Below, one piece after another: positions 49,087 to 59,918 of a stretch of DNA of 64,000 nt. Positions within the stretch are counted from its first letter, which is position 1. Each line of letters starts with the position of its first letter. The position numbers were made by a program, and so were the translations under genes. The notes under the pieces are model-generated. The model ran no database searches, was not told the DNA's origin, and was given only the letters and a program-made list of their open reading frames with translations. Source of the DNA: Echinostoma caproni (taxonomy: Eukaryota; Platyhelminthes; Trematoda; Plagiorchiida; Echinostomatidae); contig UZAN01039756.1 of the NCBI GenBank assembly GCA_900618425.1, forward strand, positions 30,624 through 94,623, written 5' to 3'.

Positions 49087-52000
49087 GGAGGAGGATTAAC
49101 CTGATACAAATGCAAGGTCCTGCTTACTGGAGGAGTTCAAGGTTAGGAGACATAGACAGATATTTCGACTTGCATCACTCACGTACAGACAATTTTATCA
49201 ATGTGAGCCTGTTTTCGTGAGGTCATTCAAATATGTAGGTAAGCACTCAAACAGAACCAGTTGTCTTTTTACTATGAGTAAAAGGTGAGACACAATCGGA
49301 GCTATATTATAAGACCAGTAAGCAGACGGTCGATATTTCTCCAAATTGGCTTTTCTAGCTCCGCCTCAAACAAAGGGGAACTGCAGAGGTCACCACTTTT
49401 TTCTTTTCCATTACCGATCAATTTTTACTTTGATAGATTAGTGTTACAACTAAAGACATTTGTAAAATTATTGCTGAACATATTAAACAGCATTCATTAA
49501 CAAAGTTTTTGTCTGTTTGTTCAATTTATTTTCGGTCTGTCTTTGTACCATCTATACTTAAATAGAAATGTTAAAAGTTCCTGCGCATTGATTCCAGCAC
49601 ATAATGGTTGCCTCCTCCTAGGACTGGTTAGAATCAGACAAATGTAGATAGTAAGGGATAATTGAAAATACAAAAGAGGCAGACGGGAAGACATAAGTGA
49701 CAGTCACACGAGAATAGTAGTTGTTTCAGATAAACCCTATTGTTAAAATCGAAATTTATAAATAAACACTGTTTATTTTTAGGCACAGGACAAATATGAA
49801 AATTACTGAACAGGGAATGCCATTGGATAATAGTGGATTAACTCAGTACACATGGATGATCATGAGCGTATTTCATAATCCGTAGAACACAGCGTCCTTT
49901 ATGTAAGCATATAAGGCATTGTCTACATCTACTGACGATTTTAGCCATCTGCAGAGCCAAGCTCAAGAAATCCGAAAAGCCAAAATGTATTTTTCACCAG
50001 GATGAAGCAATCCAAAGCGAATCTGAATGTGGGATGAACATCTCATAGTATTTCCTATGGCCGGTTTCAATCAGTCACAGTAACTGACAGTGTATTGATA
50101 ATCCGTGAATCCGAAGGTAATTGTACAGATAACCAAGGCAGTAATAGTGGAAGTAGAATAAAAAGACACCAAGAGGATGTCCTATAGAAGAAATCTGTAA
50201 ATCTGAGCAACATTTTTGGAATTCATTATAATAAACCTTCGGTGTTATACTCATTTACTGAACTGGATGGATAATCATATAAAGAATACCGCGAGAAATA
50301 ATAAAACTAAAGCCAAGTTAGTAGCAACAATCTGAGACTAGAATAAAGCTGAAGAAGTGTCAAAAAGTGCATAGGTAGAATATTTGAGAGTTGTTTATCA
50401 GTTATCGAATAACCATGAATAGCCAGATAAAAAGCAGCTTCAATAGATTCTACGTAATAAATTCGCTGTGTAAGTGAATAATGAGCTGAAAACTAGGAAA
50501 CATTGGACACCTGTTCCGATCGGGTTGGCTCTCATCACCAGCGGGAAATCATCGTTCCGAATGGGGACTAACTGGGGACTTGACAGGTAGAACGCAGGCG
50601 TACTATCCGCTCTAGTAGATATAAGGCCATTTTTCGTTCTCTCACCACTTTGTGATGCCACAAGTGCTTTACCTAGAAAAAGACAAGAGGACTAATCAAA
50701 TGAGATGAAGCGAGATTTAAAACCAGCAAATATTTGTCAAATTGACATGAGCATAAGATTGGTTATATTGGAAAATACAGCCCTTGGTATGGTGCAATCA
50801 AAAATATCCGAGATGTTTTAGGTGTTTGCTGTTGTACTTAAAGCATAATGGCACAACCTGCTTTCACAAAGAGGAAGCTCCTAGCTGAACAGCTGCGAAG
50901 GGAATCAGAAAAACGGAAAAGGTTCCGAGGCTGTGTTGGGAGTTAAACACAACGATTGGAATCACGTAATAGTTAATCCTTCCGGGTTACCAAGCTCGCA
51001 TTAGCCAATGTCCACAGTTGAGTTACTTCTGGTCACTCCAGTCACGAATATCCTTCCGATGATTCCGTGCTCAAATATTACCACAATTCAAAGGAATGGT
51101 AAGAACTGCTAATCGCTGAATGTTTACTTTTATCCTCAGAAATTGTTGATATACTCGGACTAGTAAGACGCTACTAAATGTAATCGGTCGAGACAGAATG
51201 AATGTAAAGCTCATGCAAAGTGCATTAGATATCCTCGCTGAGAGCATTATAGTCTCCATTTCAGATCTTTATTTTTCTTTTGGTGAACCTTCCTGGTTCT
51301 GGCAGTGGTCACCGACCAGATTCGGTATCTAGGTGTATCGTGTATCTTGGACGACTGATCCCATCCGAAGATCGTATGATCCGATGAACTGGACACCGGT
51401 CCTCAATAGATTGCAGTCTTCACACACCGCCCCGCAGCTTTGGCTTTGGTTAACCGACATATCCGGTTGTGAGTAAGATCAATACACCTTTGGATTCATT
51501 TAAAAGGACGTGAAAAATGGTGGTTCCACAAATGGCACTCGGTTAATGCTTCAATGGAAAAAAGCGAAAATTGGAACCAACGTAACCGAAGAAAGTATGC
51601 CAATGATAGAGTCCTTTATAGATTACCCATACACAAAATCGGTTCGGCAGTTAGGTTTGTTTGGAGGGAAGGTGGGCAAAATATAGTAGAAGAGGATCTT
51701 ATCACGTTACACTCTTTCGCAGAAAGAGGAAGCAGATCAATTTAATTTATTTTCGTTTGGAAAACTCACTCTATGGATTGTGCATGTTTGCCCAAATACA
51801 GTAATCTTTTTGTTCAGGGACTTGTTATGTGATGCTGCCTGCTTAAAAAAGGACTGCTCATATCACAGGTTTATGGAGTTGACAATTTTTTTTACATCTA
51901 AACATCATGATATTTAAAAGGAAATTAACTTTCATAAATTTTTTCACTATTTTTCAAACAAAGTACTTGCTCGGAGAAAAGAAAGCTGTGATTGTATTTC

Positions 52001-53372
52001 TCATTCAAAAAATTGGACTAAAGTCGTCCTGAGTGACTGCATCCCTTGGAGTTGTGACACGAATCGTCTGAGTACCACGCAAAAGAGGAGATAGCTAGTG
52101 AGTCATAAAAGAGCCTTGAAACAACCGGGTGACTGTCCCCGCCTTGTTAGAAATAATCGGAACTGCATACTCACCCAGCGTAGGACGTGGTATCTTTGTC
52201 AAGAAAGCATTTTAACCCCACTACGAAACCATACAATTTACAGTGCTCCAGGAAGAAAAAGATTAAACAAAGCTGTATTTTTCAGAACAATATGTATTGT
52301 CTCAAATAATGCGAAGTTCATCGAATTGGGTTTCGTGTAACATGCTTCGAAGGAATACATGTATTAAAACAGTGCATTTCTACAGTCATATTCACCGCAA
52401 AAGTATGCCAAACGAAAATACATATCAGATAGAAAGTTCTATTGGTTCTGCATTTGGTGTTTTCAATAAGAACATCACGTGGTTCTGTTTTCTTATACCA
52501 GAAAAGGCACAAATGTACTTGCTGTCAGTACACCCCAATGAAGTCACGAGACGATCGTTTAGTGTGGATCCAGGGTCACATGATCACGACACGTCCCGAC
52601 TACCGTATTCCTTACAGCTCAGTTAACGTTCACACAAAACCGGCGTTCTGAATGTGAAACAGATTGGTCATGTGAATTTTCATACTCTTGATTTAACGAA
52701 TACCAATTTGACCAAATGTATCGGTGATATGTTGCTACAATGTATTTCAACTACATTAACTTGGTAAATTTATTATTTTCAGCATTTTTTAACGGACGAT
52801 AGTGCAGTCTGCGTTTGAGAAAATACTAAATTCCCCTATACCACTACCGAAATCACATATAACCTTGCTACGTAGAATCTGTTTTTTTTATATTCCTTTT
52901 CTAGCGGTCCTAGCGTGCCTATGGCACAAATCGAATTCTCGGTGATTAATTACAAACTGCTTTTTACGATTACCTATTTCTCTTTCGATTATGGTTTAAT
53001 GAAAACTATACTACAATATATAACCACTAGTATCAATTAATAATAAGTACTAAACATCACATTTTCCTTGCCCATATCGTTTCTTGCTACGATTCTTCTC
53101 AATATTGAGCTTCACGTCGTCTATTGATTTCCCATTCACAAACGTTTTTCATCAAAAGGGGGTAACGTCTAAATTTTTGTCGTACGGCTAAGCGGGAACG
53201 GAATACCGTGCTTCCCTTCTACAAATGGGTAATCACCTTTGTCATAACGTGATAATGTTCGGTGACGTTTTCTACCATTTTCATTTAAATCCAGGGTCTC
53301 AGTGGGTAAATAATTCTGGAATTTGAGTATTTGCTATCCAATTGCATTCCTTGTGGAAATAAACGATTTATT
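49087..53372. other. No recognisable gene
   Basis: More than 4 kb of A+T-rich DNA. A short frame at 50848 reads FTKRKLLAEQLRRESEKRKR, a basic helix-like stretch with no usable donor. Open frames at 52098-52651 overlap in several phases. No transposon core motifs were found. Confidence 0.4.
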
Positions 53373-53776
53373 TCACTGGACACGGAGATGAGTTCCTTGT
53401 TTTGCATGAAAAGGGAGGAAACTTTTAATGTTGGTTGAAGGATAATAAAGAACGACATACAATACTTCTATTTGATATAGATTTATTGGTTTTCTGTTGA
53501 AGTCAATCTGTGAGTGGGAGTTTTTCTTTATCATGACGTGTGTCTGTGCATCTTCGCGTTCTAGATTGATTCTTTTATACTCTCCGATAACTTCGACGAT
53601 GCGGTTTACACCCATCTTCTGGTTCAAATCATCCGTGCATTATGTATGCAATATCTCAATCACCCGTTTCATGCCCTCCGACCCACCACAAGTCACTTAA
53701 TGCTAGTTTGACACAGTTCCTCCCACAATGTGAGGAAACATTCAATGAACGCTTGCAATGAGCATCTTCTTCATTT
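53373..53776 (-). CDS. Putative two terminal exons, minus strand
   Basis: The acceptor gtttcttatttcag (minus strand) opens an exon at 53776 that runs to 53683: NEEDAHCKRSLNVSSHCG..VKLALSDLWW. A 64-nt intron (53619-53682; gtcgga..gaaccag) joins, in frame, to 53373-53618: MGVNRIVEVIGEYKRINLE, EDAQTHVMIKKNSHSQID..INLYQIE, and on to a TGA. The 82-codon last exon is hydrophilic and protein-like. The frame is also open upstream to 53898 without the first acceptor. The product is not recognised. The donor is imperfect, and the opposite strand is open for 67 codons, so this is a moderate call. Confidence 0.33.
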
Positions 53777-54259
53777 CTGAAATAAGAAACAGCTTTATCT
53801 ACAGTCCATGATGAGTTTACGTTAGGTAGATACCACTGATGATTTGGATCAGTGTAAACGGTACGACAATGGAGATCGGTCTCACTCGAGTGGTACACTG
53901 TGGTGCTTCAAGTATTTTTTAGAATATACCTTCAAAAGACTGAAAAAATTAAACTGTTGTATTTTCCTACCGGATACACTTTTATAGATGGTAACGGCTC
54001 TTTATCAGTCTGCTTCTTTGCAGAGGTATTTTAGATTTATTTATTTATTTACTTTAGATGTATTAAAATTAAAATGTAGCATTACAATCTGCATTGAACC
54101 GCATCATGTCAGTGAGTTTTTAATAATGTCCACAGTTGTCATGTTCAAATTGGATGCGAGATTTTCAGCTTTTTTACCGAGGGTGCATTTAATGGAGGTA
54201 CGAGATATTCAATCCACGGTCTTGGTCAATAAATCTAATCAGATATTTCGCCAAGTCAA

Positions 54260-55601
54260 ATGCCCTTGCGGTTAAGTTCTTCAAAAACCTACCCTTTTCC
54301 TTCTCAGGGAAAATCGTGAAGAAAGCAGGTAATTGTGAGGAAAGCAAACAAAATCCTACGCCAAATATATCATTTTTGATGCAGTCTATCTTTATCGTCA
54401 AGTTATCTTATCTTCATTTGCAAACGCAAGATTTAAAACCTGAAACATGTATGACCATGATTCTTTTTTAATGTATAGTACCATAGGGTTCCTGAGTCTA
54501 ACTTCAAGGACGCATGGAATGTAACCCTATTTGGATATGCTCAAGTAATCGTGATTAGCTTTTGAAGAATTAATGTTTCAGATGACCAGTTGGTGTGAAA
54601 TCAATAAGTGAAACTGTCTGCGTTTTTCAGCTTGAAACCTGCTTCTAGTTACCATTTGTTTACCTCAGAGATTCAAATGCTTCTCGCCTGGAGAATGTAT
54701 CATGCTGGTAAATCTGCATTAAGGCGTGGAAGCTGGAGCACACTTAAAATAGTGCTTTACGCGGGGGATGACGTGAAACATTTCAACCTCCCGACGTCTA
54801 AAATGAAGACTAGTGCACTTGACTAAAATCTGTCAAACAACCGATGGTCCATAAAAAGAGAAATGTAAAAGGCTGCAAGGAAATAAATTGCGAAATGAGG
54901 TGAGGTACACAGAAAGATTTTGTTGGTCCGAAAGGCTACTTTCATTTTCAATGAGTTTCCGGTATCTATAAGGGTTTAATCGGACCCTATAATGTTACCG
55001 CTCATATTGATAATGCAACGACGAAAGAAAGCGACCGAGCCATAGGTTTACTGAAGCAACAGAATAATCCAGATTACCGAATAAAAACCACTTATATTGT
55101 CCTCTTCTGTGCCGTTCTCAGGCTAGATGCACATTCCGATCGCTTGGCGTACTCGGTGCATTTTCGCTACTTGACTAACAGCCATTACTTCCTCTCGCTA
55201 TGTTGACTCAATGAAAATACAACTGTTGATCGAGGGTATCTTTCTGCCCGCCTGGAGTCCAATAACAGAGTGCCGCTTTGCTGCAAAGCTTATACCTAGT
55301 CCCTTATAGTAATCGGAATGGACACGAGTTTTAGTCGAGAACCATGAGTCGCAATTGCAAACGAAACATGGAATCGTACTGGTATTCCTATGCCGGGATC
55401 CCCCAATCATCGAAATGCAGGAAGAAGGCAACCGAAGTAACGGTCTGTTTATTAGAAGAAACCAACAGGATAAAATAATATGCACAGGGAAATCTCACTG
55501 GGTAAACAGACACTCACCAATGGTCTCACAGCTTGTTTGAACAGCATGGATTCCAACTGGTCGATACTATCGATCCGTGGTACATTGTCCAGAAACTGTA
55601 A
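54260..55601 (+). CDS. Putative seven-exon gene with micro-exons
   Basis: Exons are 54260-54270, 54308-54328, 54487-54544, 54582-54592, 54631-54707, 55335-55501 and 55545-55601, with introns of 37, 158, 37, 38, 627 and 43 nt. All joins use GT..AG and all are in frame, giving 402 nt and a 133-residue product ending in TAA. Two exons are 11 nt and one is 21 nt. It reads MPLRENREESRVPESNFKD, WNVTLFGYAQMTSC, YHLFTSEIQMLLAWRMYHA, HGIVLVFLCRDPPIIEMQ, LFIRRNQQDKIICTGKSHW, HGFQLVDTIDPWYIVQKL. The frame stays open upstream through a further possible exon (54169-54197, then 54243), so the true start could be earlier. No family was recognised. Tiny introns clustered near the 5' end fit the schistosome-type gene structure. 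Confidence 0.52.
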
Positions 55602-57309
55602 CGCGTGGCCCCTAGGTTAACGTTATCGCAAAGACCTGAATCACCATATCACTCCAGTAGCTTTGACCAGCTTTTCTTGATTCGTTTGCCCCATCAATTC
55701 AATTGCCATTTCGATCCCTTGCGACAGCTCTCTCCCAAAAATAAGGGAACGATAAAAAAATCCTCCATCGCATTCGGCAAAAATATGAGATCGAGTCTGA
55801 TTGATTTTCGTGACTCAGCACACTCAGTTTTGTGTGATTTGTCTCGAATGAAACCGTGTAATGCATCAACAATAAACAACAAGTAATTTTGGCCGAAGAA
55901 ACGCACGACTGTTGTGTTGCGCTAACACACAACAATGCGCCACTGAACGAAGAATTTCATGTGCTTCTAAAATTGGCCCTTATCACATCCCAGCTGAGCC
56001 CCATCTCGTTCGTTCTAATTTCATATCATCCAGCTTTTGTCAGTACTCCCCATAAATAACAATAATATTTTTGTTTCCCTATTTCAGTCTTTAATAAGAA
56101 GTCCGTGATCGATTGAAGCCTACTGAACAAAAAATGGTATAGATATCAGTATAAGTTTGCAATCGTGGGAATATTTAAAGATGATAAAATGAACAGTTGC
56201 TTTTTGTGTTTGTTTACACAACCACAACCGTTTTCATTTGTGATCCTTCTGGGTTGTGCCACGCATTCGTGCGGTTGAACAACTGATGTTCAGTTATAGT
56301 GAACGAAAGAAATCGAACTGTTCTGTATCTGAGTGACTGCCCTAGCGGTGTGAGAGACAAATGCCCTCCGTACTAGGGCGGTATCTATCTGGAAGCTAGA
56401 ACATAAACACGTTCACACTGCGCTGGCACGGGAAACCGAGCGAAAATAGACCCGATCACACACACGCACACATGTGTGCAATCCCAACTGCGATCACCCT
56501 CCCCCACCCAAGCCTGGATGCCGATGTGTGCCATCGATTCAATACATTTCTGTGGACCAGGTCCCATCCACGGTAGGTAGCTTCATTACCCGTATTAACA
56601 ACGCCATTGCTGTTCACGAACACGAAACTGGAACAAGAATGACATGGATGTTCATTATTCATTCTTCGTCCAATAAGCCAAGTTCGCACATCAGCTCGCT
56701 TCCGTCCACTTTCACAGAGTATGTGTGCAGTAGCAGCAATATACATATCGTCACGCTATTCACACGTCAGCTGATCGAATGATTCCGTATACGCATACCC
56801 CGGCCTCACCAATCAATCAGGCAAAGAAAATATTACACGATCACGAAAAACCGATTCTTATAGCTGTCCTCGAATCAAGACAAACATAGCCTTCCAATAA
56901 TAAGTGTTTTTTATTGACCAGTTGAAGACCGTTTCCCTGTTTCTTTCGTTCTCATTTCCAGAGTTCTGTCAAGGGTGTACTAGAAAAGAACGAGAAAGAA
57001 GGTTTGGAATCGGAGGATAGTAGATCAGTTTGTGAGTGTGTGCAGTACCTGTCGGTGCTAATGATAAAGAATTCTAAACTTATCACAAGGTTGTGGGGAA
57101 AATTCTGTTCTGAGTTCCGGTTTGCCTGTAAGGCTTATCAATCTCCCAAGGACTGATAATCGGGTTCAGTCCCATAGGTTAATTTCATCATCCTGCTCAC
57201 CACATGTGTTTCATCTGTTTTATCAGTATTCAGTACAACTAAAATTTGGGATCATGTAGACGACTGGCGCAACTCAACCGATAACTAGATTTTGAAAATA
57301 AATTTTTGG
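55602..57309. other. No confident gene; G+C-richer patch 56330-56830
   Basis: Plus and minus frames of 70-93 codons overlap at 55605-55935, so neither is convincing. 56330-56830 is richer in G+C and CpG, with a short (CA) run near 56457-56470. It has opposing frames of about 100 codons on both strands and may be regulatory DNA. Confidence 0.4.
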
Positions 57310-57484
57310 TTGTGGCCAAGTGGTTAGGCCACTAAATTGTGACCCGGACGTCCCGGGTTTGAACTGCTCCACCGCTGCCTGTCTTTCCCATTTCTGTATT
57401 TCCCCAGGTAACCTTTGTATAGCCACGGCCCCCGTCTTGAAAGTAACTGTATATTTTGTTTTTCAATAAATAAAAAGGAAGTAA
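57310..57484 (+). mobile_element. tRNA-derived SINE, copy 3 (best preserved)
   Basis: The tRNA-like head shows box A tggccaagtggttaggcc at 57313 and box B gggtttgaactgc at 57355. The body tctgtatttccccaggtaac and cttgaaagtaactgtat follow, then the tail ttcaataaataaaaaggaag. It is the clearest copy and serves as the reference for the other four. An RNA polymerase III promoter is inferred from the two boxes. Confidence 0.85.
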
Positions 57485-57783
57485 TAAGACATTTATTGTA
57501 CATTTTATTTATAGTATGGTACGAACTTGTATTACACGTCGATAGAAAATATATGCATTCGTCTAAACTTAATCTGTATCATAATGAAGCAGCTTTCTTA
57601 TAAACGGCCGTTCAACGCTGGTCTCATGTGATCTACATTGCCCTCAATATGAATTAATCCCTAATTATGAACACATTCTGAATAAGACACAAGTAAAAGT
57701 TCATTCGTTGGTTAATGCATCTCACACTGTTCCACAGACTTCTATACAACGAGAAAGCCCACCGTCAGTTCTGTGACCACATA

Positions 57784-58012
57784 ATGGTAGCCTTTCAATC
57801 AGCAGCCGTACGCATTAGCAGCGGTTGTGAAGTTGGAGGCAGTGATGACTTTCTCAAGTGTGCACATGACCATGGAAGGTAAAGCGATCGTACGAAATTG
57901 TCTTCTGAGCATACTGCCACGGGATTGTGTGAATGAGGGGTGGCTTTTCATTGCTTCCGTTACGATAAAAGTGGGCTGGTCATTTCCTCGGACTCAGATG
58001 CAATCCAAGTAG
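57784..58012 (+). CDS. Possible small two-exon gene
   Basis: ATG at 57784 opens MVAFQSAAVRISSGCEV, DDFLKCAHDHG to the donor gtaaag (57879). A 31-nt intron ending tcttctgag joins in frame to ILPRDCVNEGWLFIAS..VGWSFPRTQMQSK and a TAG at 58010. That makes 65 residues. An intron this short is at the lower limit known for such genomes, and the acceptor is weak. No family was recognised; chance is a real alternative. Confidence 0.2.
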
Positions 58013-58789
58013 CGGGGGTAAATGTCTTCGCAATGTTGACCAAGCGTTGACTTACTCCAGTTGAGTATTGTACCCAGTCAGTCTAATTGGTACCACAGGG
58101 AATGATCAGTAGGTGTAAACAGAACGAGAGAGGGCAGAAATTGACCATTTATCTTTTACTTGGAGAAAAAAGTGGCCCAAATACAAACACAATGGGGTTG
58201 CCGTAAAAGTCATTTTCCGACAACATCTATCCACTTATAGATTATCGTATTGCAAATCCTTGTTCAATGTGTATAGTAATTCTTTCCACTTGTTTGGCAT
58301 GCTTTGAATCCTCAAAAAGCAATCTATGAGGAAAGAATGTCAAAAAATGATCGTTATTAGTTCCCAACTATGCCACTTTTCCACATCCTACGCAATTTAA
58401 CTACCAGAATTCGAATCGAGTTTTTCCGTCACAAAGACAACGCTTTTCAAATGTATATCTCAATCAGTCGATGAATGTTTACGTGAATGTATTGTAAGGG
58501 AAATTTGCCTAACCGTAAAATACCACGATCATCTTGTTGGTAGCGTCTGTGATTGGATTAAACTAAACAATTATGAACGTATTTGCATCATCAACAAAGC
58601 GCTGATTTCCATGAAAAGGACTCTTGCGAAAATTGCAATAATGGATTTAGGATGTTGATCATAGTCTCATGCTAGCGGATCCCTGAGTGTTGCTTGATTC
58701 GAATGGATGCGCAACAAATGGTTGATGCCTTCGCCACACAAAACACCAGTGCAAGCGAATGAACATCAAAGGTTATATGTGGTGAACCA
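58013..58789. other. No recognisable gene
   Basis: A+T-rich DNA between the small candidate gene and a dispersed repeat. Nothing was identified. Confidence 0.4.
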
Positions 58790-59050
58790 AGCCCCCGAGA
58801 TAACGCCAGGTCTCAGGCTATGCGTTGGAGTTTTACGGAGTGTGAACAATAGGTCATTGGTGCTGACCAGGCAGAAGTCACGCGATTCAGACAGAATTTG
58901 TGTTCAAGAAAATACAAGAAGGCGATTGGTGAGTGTCTGCATTACTGATGATATTTCTCTGTACATGTTATTTAATCCCGTTAGTTTCTTTCAATAAGGG
59001 AATGTCTACTTTCGTCGCTTTCTTTCTACATCTGGAAGACGGGGAACGCC
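58790..59050 (+). repeat. Dispersed repeat family 2, copy 1
   Basis: About 250 bp aligns with 63030-63290. Anchors are gctgaccaggcagaagtc (against gcagaccaagcagaagtc), ttcaagaaaatacaag (against atcaagaaaacaag), acatgttatttaatccc (against acatgctacttaatccc), and ctttcaataa (against cttttaataa). The type of element is unknown. A frame in each copy is partly alignable, so it may be the 3' end of a LINE. Confidence 0.65.
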
Positions 59051-59378
59051 GTCACACGATTACCAGTATGACTCCATGTTTGGTCTACAGTTAGTGATTT
59101 GCGTCTACTCCGATTGGTAACTTATCTTTCTATAGGATTTCAACTGACAGTTGTGTTCAGCGATGAAAACTACGGAGCAAAACACCTTAGGGGTACACGA
59201 ACAACAAAGATGAATTTCGCTTCTCGCGCCTTTGTGTAAACTGAAACGGTCAGTTTCGCATCTGCTTAGTTGCAAAGTAATATGCAGTAATGTTTTTTAA
59301 ATTTAAATTTCGGTCCATTACATGAGGTTATCCCAATTACGTGAGAAACAGGACAGAACCTTTCACCATTTTGTTTAC

Positions 59379-59918
59379 NNNNNNNNNNNNNNNNNNNNNN
59401 NNNNNNNNNNNNNNNNNNNNNNNNNNNNNNNNNNNNNNNNNNNNNNNNNNNNNNNNNNNNNNNNNNNNNNNNNNNNNNNNNNNNNNNNNNNNNNNNNNNN
59501 NNNNNNNNNNNNNNNNNNNNNNNNNNNNNNNNNNNNNNNNNNNNNNNNNNNNNNNNNNNNNNNNNNNNNNNNNNNNNNNNNNNNNNNNNNNNNNNNNNNN
59601 NNNNNNNNNNNNNNNNNNNNNNNNNNNNNNNNNNNNNNNNNNNNNNNNNNNNNNNNNNNNNNNNNNNNNNNNNNNNNNNNNNNNNNNNNNNNNNNNNNNN
59701 NNNNNNNNNNNNNNNNNNNNNNNNNNNNNNNNNNNNNNNNNNNNNNNNNNNNNNNNNNNNNNNNNNNNNNNNNNNNNNNNNNNNNNNNNNNNNNNNNNNN
59801 NNNNNNNNNNNNNNNNNNNNNNNNNNNNNNNNNNNNNNNNNNNNNNNNNNNNNNNNNNNNNNNNNNNNNNNNNNNNNNNNNNNNNNNNNNNNNNNNNNNN
59901 NNNNNNNNNNNNNNNNNN
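59379..59918. other. Assembly gap (540 N)
   Basis: Run of N. Open frames through it are artefacts. Confidence 0.99.

Noticed and set aside
50848..50946. Short basic frame starting MAQPAFTKRK
   Set aside because: Only 32 codons, with no convincing donor or partner exon.
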